A stretch of 64,000 nt of DNA from Eonycteris spelaea (GCA_003508835.1 PUFA01000565.1:62001-126000), one strand, 5' to 3'. Shown: positions 1-12,300, numbered from the stretch's first letter. Numbers and translations: made by a program. The notes: generated from the letters alone by a model not told the origin.

Positions 1-1919
1 CACCCTTCTCCCACACAGAAGTACTGGAAGAATCCATTCTTTCCTTGTTGAGCCTTCTTCCCTCCTAGAGTGCTGATGCAGGTGACCACCATATCTGAGT
101 TTCTAACAACCTGGTTACCACTGCTTGCTCTGCCCAGGTGATTCCTTGAGACCCAACCCCTCCCAACTTGCAAGCCCTTCCAAGCCACCTCCAGTGGCTT
201 TTCCATACAAATGACTTATCCTGGCTTATGCTATAGATTTTCCTAAAATGCCTCAAAGTTTCACAAACACCAAAGAAGCAACATCAGGCCATGGCATGCC
301 TCATTCCCCTTGCTGAGCAGCCCTAAACTTGACACTAGTGGTAACTAGTCTTGGTTCATGGTTTGGCCTCTCAAGGCACCTCTAATCCCAGCATGGGTTG
401 TGGCAATCTGTGGATTGCTTGATGACTCTCGCCAAGTGGCTCTAGCAGGGCACAGGCTACGACAAAATTAGCTTGTAGCAGGGCCCCTCCCAGGAGTCCC
501 TGGTGCTGGCCCTCCAGGTGGTTGGCTTCTGACCATACCGGAGCACCATCCGAGGTTGGATCTAAGAACAACACACCCAAACAGAAGGCTGGACAAGCAC
601 CAGAGCCCTGCTAGAGTGAATTCTGCTCCATAGGGTGAAACCCTAACTGGTCAGTCCTCACAACAAATCAGCCCGAGGGACAATCCCTCTCATTGACATG
701 CAACAGCAACCAAGACTCAACTACAAGAAGGCACACACAACCCAAACAAGGGACATAGCTGGAGAACATGACTCAGGTGACCACTGTAGCACTCAGCCCC
801 ATAGGACACTTCCTTCATAAAGCCATTTTACTAAGATGGGGATATATAGAATCCCTACCTAATATACAGAAACAAACACAGGAAAAGAGCCAAAACAGGA
901 GATTAAGAAACATGTTCCAAATGAAAGAACTGAACAAAGTTCCAGCAGAAAAACTAAATGAAATGGAAGTAAGCAATATACCAGAGGCAGAGTTTAAAAC
1001 ACTGGTTATAAGGATGCTCAATGAATTTAGGGGAAGAGTAGATGAACTCAGCAAGAACTTTAACAAAAAGGTAGAAAACATAAAAATGGAGATGGAAAAC
1101 AGAATATAATTGGTCAGAAGTGAGGAATACAAGAACTGAAATGACAAATACATTGGAGAAATTCATTGGAAGATTAAATTAAGAAGAGGATCGAATCACC
1201 AATTGGGAAGATAAAATAGCAGAAAACACCCAATTAGAACAGCAACAGGAAACAAGAATCTAAAAAAAAATGAGGGCAGTTTAAGAAGCCTCTGGGATAT
1301 CAAGCATACCAACATTCACATAATAGGGGTATCAGATGGAGAAGAAACAGAGTAAGTACTTAAAAACCTATTTGAAGAAATAATGATGAAAAATTTCCCT
1401 AACCTGGTGAAAGAAATAGACATTCAAGCTCAGAAAGTATAGATAGTTCCAAACAAGATGAACCCAAAGAAGCCCACACCAAGATACATCATAGTTAAAA
1501 TGCCAATGATAAAATACAAAGAGAGAATCTTAAAAGTACCAAGTAAAATGCAGTTAGCTACCCACAAGGGAGCTCCAATAAAACTGTCAGCTGATTTCTC
1601 AACAGAAACTTTACAGGCTAGAAAAATTGGCATGAAATATTCAAACTAATGAAAAGCAAGGACCTACAAACAAGATCCTTCTACCTAGTAAAGCTATCAT
1701 TGAGGATCAAAGGACAGATAAAAAAAAATTCCCAGATCAGAATTTAGTCAACACCAAACCAGCATCATAAGAAATGATAGAGGAATTTCTTTAAGAATAA
1801 AAAAGAAAAAAAATCAAAATATAAATAATAAACTGGCAATAACTACATATCTATCAACAATTACATTAAATGTAAAAGGATTGAATGCTCCAATCAAAAG
1901 GTAGGATGGATGAACATAT
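1..1919 (+). mobile_element. Outer L1: 5'UTR, ORF1 and start of ORF2 (first part)
   Basis: The first 770 bp resemble an L1 5'UTR: GC-richer, with 'aacaagggacatagctggag' just before the ORF1 region as in older mammalian L1. ORF1 remnants follow, then the start of ORF2 near 1850 (tacattaaatgtaaaaggat, with 'ttgaatgctccaatcaaaag' after it). The element stops at 1919-1934 where a second L1 is inserted, and resumes at 5969. The 5' end may lie outside the window. Confidence 0.75.
890..1690 (+). pseudogene. Broken L1 ORF1 (RNA-binding protein)
   Basis: Remnants of L1 ORF1p, the trimeric RNA chaperone needed for L1 retrotransposition. Residues from the open piece at 910-1109 (MFQMKELNKVPAEKLNEME) match the coiled-coil region. 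Around 1310-1440 the RRM end is visible as NIHIIGVSDGEE and NFPNLVKEIDIQ. The piece at 1458-1649 reads PKKPTPRYIIVKM and SADFSTETLQARK, the C-terminal domain signature. In-frame stops and frameshifts separate these pieces, so it is non-functional. Confidence 0.8.
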
Positions 1920-2639
1920 AAAACAAGACCTTTAGTGCTTTTGGTGGAAGATAGTGGACTAGGTGAAAGCAGGGTTCACCTCCTCCCAGGTCCGCATTGA
2001 GATTGCAACCAAATAATAAAATAATAAACGTGTAAAATCACCTGAAGTCCGGCTGGTTGTAACACCACATCTGATAATATAAAAGAGCCACAATCAAAGC
2101 TAGTGAGGAGGGGAAAGTTGCCAACCTGGCTGTGATCATGCACCCGTGGTAGTGGAGGATCACTGGGAGGAAGAGTGAGACTGCATAGGCTCCCCTGAAG
2201 GAGAGGGGAGTCCTGGCCTCATTTGGAGGCTTCTCAGCCTAGAGTCCCAGCTGAGGGATGAAGAGATTCCAGTAACTATGACTGTATAAACCAGAGGGAA
2301 TTTCGGCTGTCTGGGTGAGACAGGAGACTGAAACCCTAGAAGCCCCTTTGAAGGACACACACATAGGCTTTCTGACCTGCAAACAGTCAGCCAGGACACC
2401 CACCGGTGGTGATTCAGAGGCTCCTGCAGGATTCATACCAAGAAAGTTCACATTACCTGTCACCAGACATGGGTTGGAAGGGCAGCCATCATTGTGCCTT
2501 AGTCTGGCCACCATACCAGGCAATCTACAGAACTTGCTAGCTTGACTGTGCAGACCCATCCCACAGGGCTATTAGAAAGAGCTGGCCTGCAGAGATCAGC
2601 CTGCCCAAACTAATCTACAGATTGCCCAGGACTTTTATT

Positions 2640-3500
2640 GCTGGATGGCTGCCATGCCCTGTGCCAATTCAGGTCCAAGCATTCCCAGATGGCGGCCAGC
2701 AATGTGAATGCATATTGCCGAGATAATTTCAGGCAGATCACTGCTGCCAATACAAACTTAGGTGGATATTGGGTATATGTGGCAAGTCCCAAACAGCAGC
2801 TGGTCTTGCTGGGATCTGGGACTTCTGCAGGAACTCATGAACAGTTCCCGAAGTTGCAGCAAAACTGAGGCTGTATTGATCTGATCGTCATTGTCTCCCT
2901 GAGACCACCCCCAACCCTATCCAGAAATTGCCCCAGGTGGCCCAATGACAGCATACCAATACTGCCCTGCCCTTCCCCCCTGGGTCTCCCAATCCACTGA
3001 GGAAACAAACATTGGCTAGCACAGGGTGGGCACTTTGCAGAAATCAGTTGCAGGCAGACCTCTGCTGCCTGTAAGAGTTGCAATATTGCAAGTCCAAGGA
3101 TTGCAGGGGTCTATGGGACTGCCCAAGATGTCAGCTGGTCTCACTGTGATCTGTGACTACAAGTGGGAATGCCCAGACACAGAAGTTGCAGCAAAACTGA
3201 AGCCGTATTGGCCTGACAGTTCTTATCTCCTTGAGATCCCACTTTACCTAGGCCACAAAGTGCCTGCAGAGCCCGATGACAGGCAGCCTCCCATGCTCTG
3301 CTTGGCTCTGGCATTGTGCAGTCTGTGCAAGCAACAGACCTTGTGAGCACATTTTGAGGAAAACAGTTGTGGGCAGACCACTGCTGCCTATACGAGCTCC
3401 AATATCTCTTGAAGGGATTGCAGGGGTCAGTATTGGCCTGATGGTCCTTGACTCCCTGAGCTCCTGGCCCATCCAATTACACAGAAGCGCTTACTGCATG
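2640..3500 (+). repeat. ~320-330 bp tandem repeat within the L1 5'UTR
   Basis: 'gaagttgcagcaaaactga' occurs at about 2850 and again at about 3182. 'ttgcaggggt' occurs at 3101 and 3418. 'aggcagannnctgctgcc' occurs near 2732, 3052 and 3371. Spacing is consistently 317-332 bp, giving two clear copies and one weaker upstream copy. Tandem 5'UTR units (monomers) are known as promoters in rodent L1. Confidence 0.65.
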
Positions 3501-4077
3501 TTGATAGGCAGCTGCCCTTGCCTTGGTGTAATGCATTCATGCCCAAGGTGGGCAGCAGCTGACCTTGCTATGATTGAAAACTTGTACAAGAGCCAAAGAG
3601 ACCATGCGGGCATGTAAACTGCACTGCAATGGCAGAGGAAAATTTACTTAATAGAACCAGGAGACTCCCAGGATCCCTGTGTCACCCAACATGCATATCA
3701 CCCAGAGGCTTTTCCAGTTTCAGAGACCTAGGGACAACTGGCAAACAGTGTCAGAACTAGAGGAGCATTGGTTACTCTGCTCAACTTCCCTAGGTCAGGG
3801 ATAGGAGATAACTAGAACACTGCCTACAGCATTGACTCTTCTACTTCCCTATAGATACATCATAGGCAACAACCATCTGCAGATTACTTTGTGGTTCCCA
3901 CCAGATAGTCCTGAGCAATCAAAAGCAGAAGCTGACCTTGGCCTACTGGGGAGTCCCTCCCAAGGGGCCACAAAACCAATTCATTTTGAGGCTGGCACCA
4001 AACCACAACAGAGCAACTCCCGATTAGCCCCATTAGCAGTACACACAAGGGGTGTTGTCAGAAAGTTATGTCATTGA

Positions 4078-5500
4078 AAAAAGAAATTGAAGAAGATACA
4101 AATAAATGGAAGCATATATTGTGCTCATGGGTAGGAAGAATCAAGATAATTAAAATGGCCATATTACCCAAAGGAATCTATAGATTCAATGCAATCCCTA
4201 TTAAAATACCAATGGTATTTTTGGAGAGCTAGAACAAATAATACTAAAATTTATATGGAACCCTAAAAGACCTTGAGTAGCCACAGAAATCTTGAGAATA
4301 AAGAACAAGGTTGGAGATATCACACTACCTGATATCAAACTATACTACAAGGCTATAGTAATCAAAATGGCATGATACTGGCATAAAAGCAGATACATTG
4401 ATCAATGGAACAGAATAGAGTTCAGAAATAAATCCATGCCTATATGCGCACTTAATGTATGACCAAGGAGACAAGAATATACAATGGGGTGGAGGTAGTC
4501 TTTGCAAAAAAATGTGTTGGGAAAATTAGACAGTACATGCAAAAAAAAAAAAGAAAGAAAGAAAGAAAAAACCTAGACTACCTTCTTAAATCGTATACAA
4601 AAATAGGCTCAAAACGATTAAAGACTTAAATGTAAGACCTTAAACCATAAAACTTCTATAAGAAAACATAGTCAGCAAACTCCCTGATATCATTAACAGT
4701 AATTTCTTTTCAGATATATCTCTCTGGGAAAGAGGAAAAAAGCAAAAAAGAAACAAATGAGACTGCATCAAACTAAAAAGGTTTTGTACAACAAAGGGAA
4801 CCATCAATAAAACAAAAAGACAACCAACTATTTGGAAGAAGATGTTCGTTAATGATACATCTGATAAGAAGATCATATCCAAAATATATAAAAAGCTCAT
4901 ACAACTAAAAAAAATCCAATTAAAAATGGGCTGAAGACCTGAATAGATATTTCTCCAAAGAGGAAATACAGATGATCAACAGACACATGTAAAGATGCTC
5001 AAGGTAACTAATCATCAGAGAAATTCCAATTAAAACCACAGTGTGATATCACTTCACACCTGTCAGAATGGCTATCAGCAATAAATCAAAGAACAAGTGT
5101 TGGCAAGTATGCAGAGAAAAGGGAACTCTCATACCCTATTAGAGGGATTGCAAATTGGGACAGTCAGTATGAAAAACAGTCTGGAGGTTCCTCAAAAAAT
5201 TAAAAATTGGTTTACCTTTTGACCCAGTGATTGCACTTCTGGGTATTTATTCAAAGAAAACCAAAACAATAATTTATAAAGATTCATGCATCTTAATAGT
5301 CATGGCAGCACAATTTACAATAGCCAAGATATGGAAGTAACCTAAATGCCCATCAACAGATGATTGGATAAAGAAGTTATGGTTCATATATAAAGTGGAA
5401 TATTACTCAGCCATTAAAAAAATGAAATCCTACCATTTGCAATGACATTGGTGGACCTAGAGGTTATTTTGCTGAATGAAATAAGTCAAACAGAGAAGGA
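4078..5500 (+). pseudogene. L1 ORF2 C-terminal remnant
   Basis: Degenerate 3' part of L1 ORF2, after the catalytic reverse transcriptase motifs, running into the cysteine-rich end and the 3'UTR. It has many stops. Similar segments recur at 23030-24400 and 5' of the other L1 tails. Confidence 0.65.
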
Positions 5501-5839
5501 TTAATACCGAATGATTTCACTTATATGCAGAATCTAAGGAATGAAAAGAACAAAAAAAATCGAGTAGGAACTCACAAATATAGAAGACAATTTGATGATG
5601 GACAGAGAGTTTGAAGGTTTGGGGAGCTGGGAGAATGGGGTGAAGGGTTAAAGAAGCACAAATTAGTAGTTGATAGATAGTCACAGGGATGGGGAGCACG
5701 GCATAGGGAATGCAGTTAGCATTAATATATTGGCTAGGCGCAAAACCAGAGGAGAGAAAGAGCAATTTAGGGGATTGTTTCACAAACTATATAAATGTCT
5801 AACCAATGTACTGTAGACTTGAAACTAATAAAAAGTATG

Positions 5840-5841
<2 letters not shown>

Positions 5842-5881
<40 letters not shown>
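5842..5881 (+). repeat. (GT)20 microsatellite
   Basis: Pure GT dinucleotide tract of about 40 bp directly after the L1 3' end and before the unique segment that precedes the second A-rich tail. Confidence 0.95.
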
Positions 5882-5884
<3 letters not shown>

Positions 5885-5968
5885 GTCATAATGCAATGCA
5901 TTTTGGTCTCCTTGAATGAAAGAGTTCCCCCTACAAAGAAACAAAAAAGAAAAAAAACAAGACCCTTA

Positions 5969-6780
5969 CGTATGTTACCCACAAGGGACTCACTTCAGAT
6001 TGAAACACACACACACACACAGAGACTGAAAGAAGTGGAAAAAGAGGTTTTGTAAAACTAGAAACAAACAATAAAAAAATGCTGGAGTAACAGTATTTAC
6101 ACCAGACAAATATACTTTAAAATCAAGGCTGTAACAAGAGACAAAGAAGGATCCAGTAATTCTACTTCTGGTTATTTATCTGAAGAAACCCGACACACTA
6201 CTTTGAAGGGACATCTGTATCCATATGCTAATTGCAACATTATTTACAGTAGCTAAGATATGGATGGAACCTGGGTGTCTACCAATGGATGAACAGTGAA
6301 AGAAGAGGTTGTACATATATACAATGAAATATTATGCAGTCATAAAAAAGAATGAAATTTTGCCATTTACAACAACATGAATGGACCTATAGGGTATTAT
6401 GCTAAGTGAAATAAGTCAGACAAAGATAAACACCATATAATTTCACTTATACATGAATTTTAAAAAGTAAACAAACAAGCAAAAATGGAAACAAACTTAA
6501 AGATACAGAGAACATTTTGATGGCTGTCAGATGGGAGGGATGTTGGGGCAATGAGTGTAAAAGAGGAGAGTAATAGGAAGTGTATATTGGTAACTGCAAA
6601 ATAGTCATAAGGATATAAAGTATAGCATCATAAATAGAGTCAATAATATTGTAATAACTATATATGGTGTCAGATGGTTACTAGATTTATTGGGTGATCA
6701 CTTTGTAAGTTCTATAACTATCTAATCATTATGTTGCACACCTGAAACTAATATATTATATAACAATTGTAATTAAAAAA
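5969..6780 (+). mobile_element. Outer L1, resumed: endonuclease piece then 3' end
   Basis: Continuation of the L1 interrupted at 1919: the phrase 'acaagggactcacttcagat' belongs to the ORF2 endonuclease region that follows the sequence left at 1930. At about 6150 it jumps to the 3' end region of ORF2 (ccagtaattctacttctgg), then runs to the L1 tail 'cacacctgaaactaatatat' and A-rich end near 6780. A short (AC)n lies at 6006-6020. Confidence 0.7.
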
Positions 6781-6847
6781 TATTTTTAAAATAATGTAGC
6801 TATATAGAAAAAATTTTTTAAATAAAGTGAATTATATAAGTTTGCAT

Positions 6848-7490
6848 ACTGCTGATGGGAATGATAAATTGGTACAGCTACTATGGAAATAGTATGAATG
6901 TTTCTCAAGAAATTAGGAATAGAATTATCATACGACTCAGGAATCCCTCTTCTGGGTATCTACCCAACATTTTTGAAAACAGTTATATGCAAAGGTATAT
7001 GCCCCCTTATTTTCATTGCAGTATTATTCAGGGTGACTAAGATATGGAAACAACCAAGGTGTCTGACAGATGATTGGATAAAGATGTGGTACGTATATAC
7101 AATAGAATATCCCTCAGCCAAAAGAAAAGATGAAATGCTGCTATTTGTGACAACATGAATGGATCTTGAGATTATCATGTTAAGTGAAATAAGTCAGACA
7201 GAAAAGATTGAAAACCATGATTTTACTCATATGTGAGATATAAAACTGAAAACAACAAATGAACAATGCAAACAAATAGAGACTCATAGACACAGACTAC
7301 ATTTTAATGGTTTCCAGAGGGAAAGGGTTAAGGTAGATAAAGGTAAAGGGGGTCAAATATATGGTGATGAAAGGAGATTTAACTTTGGGTAGTGAACACA
7401 CAATGCAATATACATATGATGTATTATTGAATTGTACTCTTGAAGCCTATATAATTTTGTTAACTAATGTCACTCCAATAAATTTAAAAA
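6848..7490 (+). mobile_element. 5'-truncated L1 flanked by ~70-bp diverged direct repeats
   Basis: A 3' fragment of L1 ORF2 and 3'UTR ending 'ctaatgtcactccaataaat' plus A run. The open piece at 6898-7158 shows typical C-terminal ORF2 residues (GIYPTFLKTVIC, DDWIKMWYVYTIEY). Flanks 6779-6847 and 7491-7561 are similar to each other (about 80% by eye), ending in the shared 'aaataaagtgaatt'. Confidence 0.75.
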
Positions 7491-7561
7491 AAATATTTTA
7501 AATAAGATGGTTATGTAGAAAAAAAATTAAAAATAAAGTGAATTGTATGAGTGTTTACATG

Positions 7562-8920
7562 CATGCTTCCCAATCAGTGCCTGCCTTCCTGGGGGAAGGC
7601 CAAGTTAGCTAAAAGGTATCTTTACTGAAAATCAGCCAAGCTGGAGAAATTGACAAGATGGGGCATGAGGTAAAAAACATTATTTTGGTGCCATGTTTTT
7701 TTTGGGGGGGGGTGCAGCAACTGTGGAGAGATCAAAACTTTAAGCTTGTAAGCAAAAAACAAAAATCTCTCAAAGACTTCATTTACTTATGTCATCTTCA
7801 GGATAGCTCTAGAAAGACTAAACCTGCAGTCCTTCTGAGAGAAAATCCAGCTTCCTTTCCTGTCCTCCAAAGCAGTGAAAAATAGGTATGCCTGAAGCCC
7901 TGAGCTGAATATCAGCATTAATTTCTGTGTGGCAGCTGTTGGCTTAAAGGATGATTATCAAGGTTGAAATTGTGGGATAGTTGAGAGGTGAACAGTCTGA
8001 CCTTTGTAACTTTACCTACAGCTTTCATAGATGGTTATAACCCATGCAGCTTTGAGCCGTGGAGTATTTTTAAGCTGTTAAGGAAGATTTTCATAAAACT
8101 TTAGTGTTAATATTGTATAAGGCACCTGCAGGGTTGAAATCATCAGCTATCTCAGCTGGTTGAGGGTGCTGAAATCACAGTAGTGTAATAATAATAGCAA
8201 CTTGGGTGATTAACAGGATCAATGCCTAGTAAAAGAGACTCCTAGATGATCCCTAGAGAAACAGGGTCACATAATACATACCACAGTTTGGTGTTTTTTG
8301 TTTTTTTGTTTTTTTTTGTAGAATTTAATGCCAAAATTCAGAGATGTTGAAAAGGAACAGACAAGAATCCCAGTAAGCCACTATTTCTCCTCAACTTTAA
8401 TGGTCTGGGGTGGTAATGAATAATAGATTGACATCGGAGCCTCCCCTGACTGGTGAAGCTGTCCAAGCCTAAGATCTAATGCAGATTCAGCAGTGCAATG
8501 CACATCTTATCTTCCACAGCTTGTGTTTCCTCCATTGAAAAGACTTAAAGCTGAGTCCTTGGATGTTTTCCCAGAGCTCTTGGTGATGTGACAGTTCTGT
8601 TCAAATGTAGAACATCTCTCAAAACATCAGGGAATTAGATTCTACTAATGCATCCCCAAATAAGGATTAAAAATAATGGTTATTAAGAGCCTTTTATGTC
8701 TTCTCCTAAGGCTATCTGCATTGTCTAAAAGGCTTAATTCTACAAATGATGTTTTTGGGAACTATGGTAATTTTTGGCCCCACCATCTTCAGTATCACAT
8801 GGGTAAAACCCCACTCTATGGAGGTGCTTTGGGAAAGAAGGCTTTGGAAGATCAATCAATTTGTCAGATTTGTTCCCTCAAAGACATCTGAGGCTGGGCA
8901 GGGCTGGCAAAAGAACCCAA
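7562..8920. other. No gene or repeat family recognised
   Basis: AT-rich sequence without a convincing exon. It contains a T/G homopolymer junction near 7679-7694 and T-rich stretches near 8290-8320. Short open frames here show no recognisable domain. Confidence 0.5.
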
Positions 8921-8944
8921 GTAGCAACATGCAATAAAAAATAT

Positions 8945-9180
8945 ATGGGGTTTGGTTTCAGATAGTCTTAGATTCAAATCTTATTTCTGTTATTCATCTG
9001 CCATGTGATATTTGGGCCAAGTATTTCACCTTCTGTGCATAGGTTTCTTTATATGAAACAGGAAGAGCAGAGCATGCTTTCTATATCATGAAGTCCCAAT
9101 GAGAATTAAATGGGATAATTTATATAAACTACCAGCACTGTGACTTGCATATAGAAGGTTCTCAATAAACATATTCTGAA
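8945..9180 (+). mobile_element. MIR SINE
   Basis: Matches the tRNA-derived MIR pattern in order: 'tagattcaaatcttatttct' for the usual gattcaaatcc core, 'gccatgtgatatttgggcca', 'gagaattaaatgggataatt', and the end 'aaggttctcaataaacat'. Confidence 0.85.
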
Positions 9181-9289
9181 ACTTCCCTTAAACACATTCC
9201 TGAGCAACCTCTCTCCTCATTTTCATTCCATATCAATTTTCTTTTTGTATACCCTGATTCCGATTATGTTAACTTCAGTGAAGCAATAG

Positions 9290-9425
9290 AATTCCAGGGA
9301 GGACAGTAGATATAGTTAATATCTCAAGGATACATAGTTAATAAATACCAGAGATGAATCAGGGCTAGAATCTGAGTCTGGCTAATGGCAGTTCTAGATT
9401 CTTTCCATTATGCCAGCTTTCTGTG
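9290..9425 (-). mobile_element. MIR SINE fragment, reverse orientation
   Basis: Reverse-complement MIR 5' half: 'gatgaatcagggctagaatc', then 'gagtctggctaatgg' and 'ttctttccattatgcc' correspond to the antisense 'gggattcgaacccaggtctg ... ccactatgc' text of MIR. Confidence 0.65.
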
Positions 9426-10320
9426 TGCCAGTTGTAGCTACCTCTCATAGAAACATGTATGTAATTGTTAATTCTGTCAGAAAAAGAGCAGGGTGCTGAC
9501 CAGACTGAGCAATTCCATTGGCAAGGTGGCAGTCTACAACCCACCTACCTTTAAGAATAAGACAAAGAAGAAGAACAGCAGTTCCAAAGGACACTAAAAG
9601 TCAACTTTATGATAAATTGGTATGGGAAGTTTTAGATCTCATCTTTTCCAAGCTAGGGTCTGTGTTGCCAACAGCTATCTCCATGAACACAGTGGAGGGA
9701 TTCACTTAGCTAATGTCCCTCCGTGCGGTCATGAGCAAACAGGTGTTGAATTGTGGAATTGTCTTCTACTTACATAAAATGGAAAATTACAGAGAAACAT
9801 CATGCCTCATTATAATTATTTGATTTTTCAAAATAATTTTGAGAGATTGTTGCTAAAAGCTACCTTAAAGAAACAATAAATTAGTTAATACAACCTGCAT
9901 CAATGAATAAAATAGAAGGGAGGTGTTTTAAAGTTTCTTAAAAACAAATAAAAAGGAACAAAAATATATAGAAAAAAAGAAATAAAATAACTAGCTAGAA
10001 AATCATGCCTGGATTATTTGGATAGCTAAGTGTATGAAGAAACAACTTCACCATCAACACTATCACCAAGTACACACTCGCATGATTCATACACATAAAT
10101 ATACACATAAAAACACATTCATAGTCCTCTAAAAATTCACAACCCTTTTTCATGTCAGAGAAAGCCTCTATTAAAAGCAATATTGCCATGGCAACTATAA
10201 TTTGGACAGCCCAGCTGCATCTCAGGCTGCCAATTTCCCTTGAGAGATATGAGAAAACACAAAAGAAGAAAACAATTTTAAAATTACCTTCGAATCAGAA
10301 TCACTAGTCACTTAGCCCAC
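9426..10320. other. No gene or repeat family recognised
   Basis: AT-rich. Short open frames (for example 9518-9709 on the plus strand) show no recognisable domain and no splice context that I could support. Confidence 0.45.
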
Positions 10321-10324
10321 AAAA

Positions 10325-10935
10325 TATTTCATTTATTTTATTCATTTAAAACTTATTAAGTACCACTGTATCCAGCACTATATGTGAAATAAGAGACACA
10401 CCAAAATACAGTTTTCACCCTTTAGGAGCACACAGTTCATAAAAGACAGACTTGAAAATACATTTAACAAGATAGGGTTAAAAAATGCTGATTAAAATTA
10501 TGAGGAACACGTTGAGAGAATAAAAGATAAATTAATTTCACCTGGAGATAAATCCTGAACAGCTCCTCTGTGGAGGTGACATGAACATGGTCTTCAAAAT
10601 GTGAATGTTTCATAAGCAGAGAAGCAGGTGGGGAAAAGGCATTCTAGGCAGAAGTAATAGTGTAAACAGAGGTTCATAGATGCAAGAGGAGTGACATGTT
10701 TCAGATATAGTTCACTATGGCTAGACCAGATGATACATATGGATAGAAAAGTGGCTTGAGACCAAATCATAGAGGCCTGGAATACTACATTATGGGGCTT
10801 TAACTATCTGATACATAAAAAGGAGTCATTAATATTTAAAATGCTCAAGTAACATGACCTGGTAAGATCTGAAAGAAGGAAGGTAACTCTAGTTGAGAGG
10901 TGAGAGACTGGAGGCAGGGAAACAAGTTAGGAAAC
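10325..10935 (-). mobile_element. L2 LINE, reverse orientation
   Basis: Begins with the antisense L2 tail (tcatttaaaacttattaagt, then 'accactgtatccagcac'). It continues with 'gaggtgacatgaacatggtc', 'ggcattctaggcagaagtaa' and 'aagtaacatgacctggtaag', the order expected for antisense L2. Confidence 0.75.
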
Positions 10936-12300
10936 TTTTGTTATTTTTCAAGAAAGAAATAAAGACATTGGATGAGTGTTTTCAAAAGAGTGGTGTAGCC
11001 AAAAACTCCAGTACTAACATAAAGAAAATATATGAGCAAGTGAATTCTGGAATGGCTGCATGAAGAGATCCATGTTTCCCTAGATAAACAAGCATAACTG
11101 ATGAAAACTATTTAATTAAACAATCAGAGTTTTTAGAAAATTTCCCAAGGATATAAAGCAAATAGGAAATATTTACTTAAGAAAATCTATTAAATCTTAG
11201 TAAGAGTGAAGTCTCTGGCACTTAAAAGCCATGACCCATTCACTCTCATCTACCTCCCTATCAATTCAGGATGACAGAAGCTCCACGCAGAGGGGTTTTT
11301 CCAAGAAGACAGGGGTCCCTCTACCTAGCTCCCAGACAAGGATCATAGTATCTCCTCAGGAGTGGAAGGTCATAAACATTTCTCTTTATCTCGATTTCTG
11401 TGTTGCAGAGGCTAAATATCAGGCAGGAGTTCCTGGAAAGTCAGGGGCTCTATTCTTCCACATAGCTCCAACACATAAGATGTAGGCTTTACTCCAGGTG
11501 TGGTAGGCTGATAATAATGGGATTCCAATTGTCTAAGCCTCAGTTCCCTTGTAGGGAAGAGGTTCCATGATGGGAGGCAAACTGAGAAGACCAGAGGCTA
11601 CTACCTCAACCAAGATAATGTTCATAAATCAGAGATGTAACTTCAAGAGAAGTGGGCCAGTGCCCCTGACTCCAGCTCTGGAGCACTTACTCAGAGATTT
11701 TCCAGGTTATTAGAATGGCCTAATATCAGCTATGAAATTCTACCCAAATGTATTAACCTTATTTGGAAAGGGCTGTAGTGATATTCAAAACTAGGGTATG
11801 TTCAACATAAGGCAGAATTTAGTAGTAAGCCAGTAAGAAGAGGCGAGTCTGATAGCTCCATGAAAACAAGCTAAACCCAAACCAGCTGGTTTACTAGGAA
11901 AAAAAAAAGATAGAAATAGATCCAACTAAAAAGAGACCTCGTGAAGTCAGAACAAAACTCAAAGATTATCCTCAATAACTACCACTACAAAGGGGCCTGA
12001 ATTTAATTAAATCAGACTGTGAAATTTGTGCCTCATAGACTGAAAGCAATTAGATGACGATTATTGGAGGCTAACATCTGGATATGATATCAACAGAAGC
12101 AGACATCTTGGGAGACATATCAAGGAGGGAGACAAAGAGATTCTTGCTAAACCAGTGTAACCCCAGGGTAATTGTGTACATTCCCAGGGCTATGCTCTCT
12201 TGGAAAGTACATCAGAGGCCTCACACTGTGGGGAAAACACACTTCACTAAAATAGTGCAGCAAAATAAGTATAGCCAAATAAACACTAAACAAATAAGCC
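10936..12300. other. Unassigned sequence
   Basis: No gene or confidently named repeat. Short open frames at 11231-11485 and 12084-12356 (plus) have no recognisable domain; the second ends in Q/K-rich low-complexity sequence. Confidence 0.4.

Larger units (their letters stand above)
1935..5953 (+). mobile_element. Nested L1: 5'UTR joined to ORF2 3' end, with internal deletion
   Basis: A second plus-strand L1 inserted in the outer one. The flanks share aaaacaagacc[t/c]tta (1920-1934 and 5954-5968), a plausible target-site duplication starting with an A run as expected for L1 endonuclease. The left part (1935-4060) is a GC-rich 5'UTR with internal tandem repeats. At about 4060 it jumps directly to the C-terminal part of ORF2 (gaaattgaagaagatacaaa onwards), so ORF1, endonuclease and most of the reverse transcriptase are missing. 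The L1 3' end (cttgaaactaata) lies near 5832 and is followed by a (GT)n tract and about 70 bp of non-L1 sequence before an A-rich tail. Confidence 0.72.

Noticed and set aside
2160..3617. Several overlapping frames of 60-113 codons on both strands
   Set aside because: They fall in a GC-rich L1 5'UTR with tandem repeats. Long frames there reflect low stop-codon frequency; no domain is visible and no frame persists across the repeat units.
9518..9709. Short plus-strand frame as a small gene or processed pseudogene
   Set aside because: I could not match it to a protein family and it lacks a poly(A) tail or flanking duplications.
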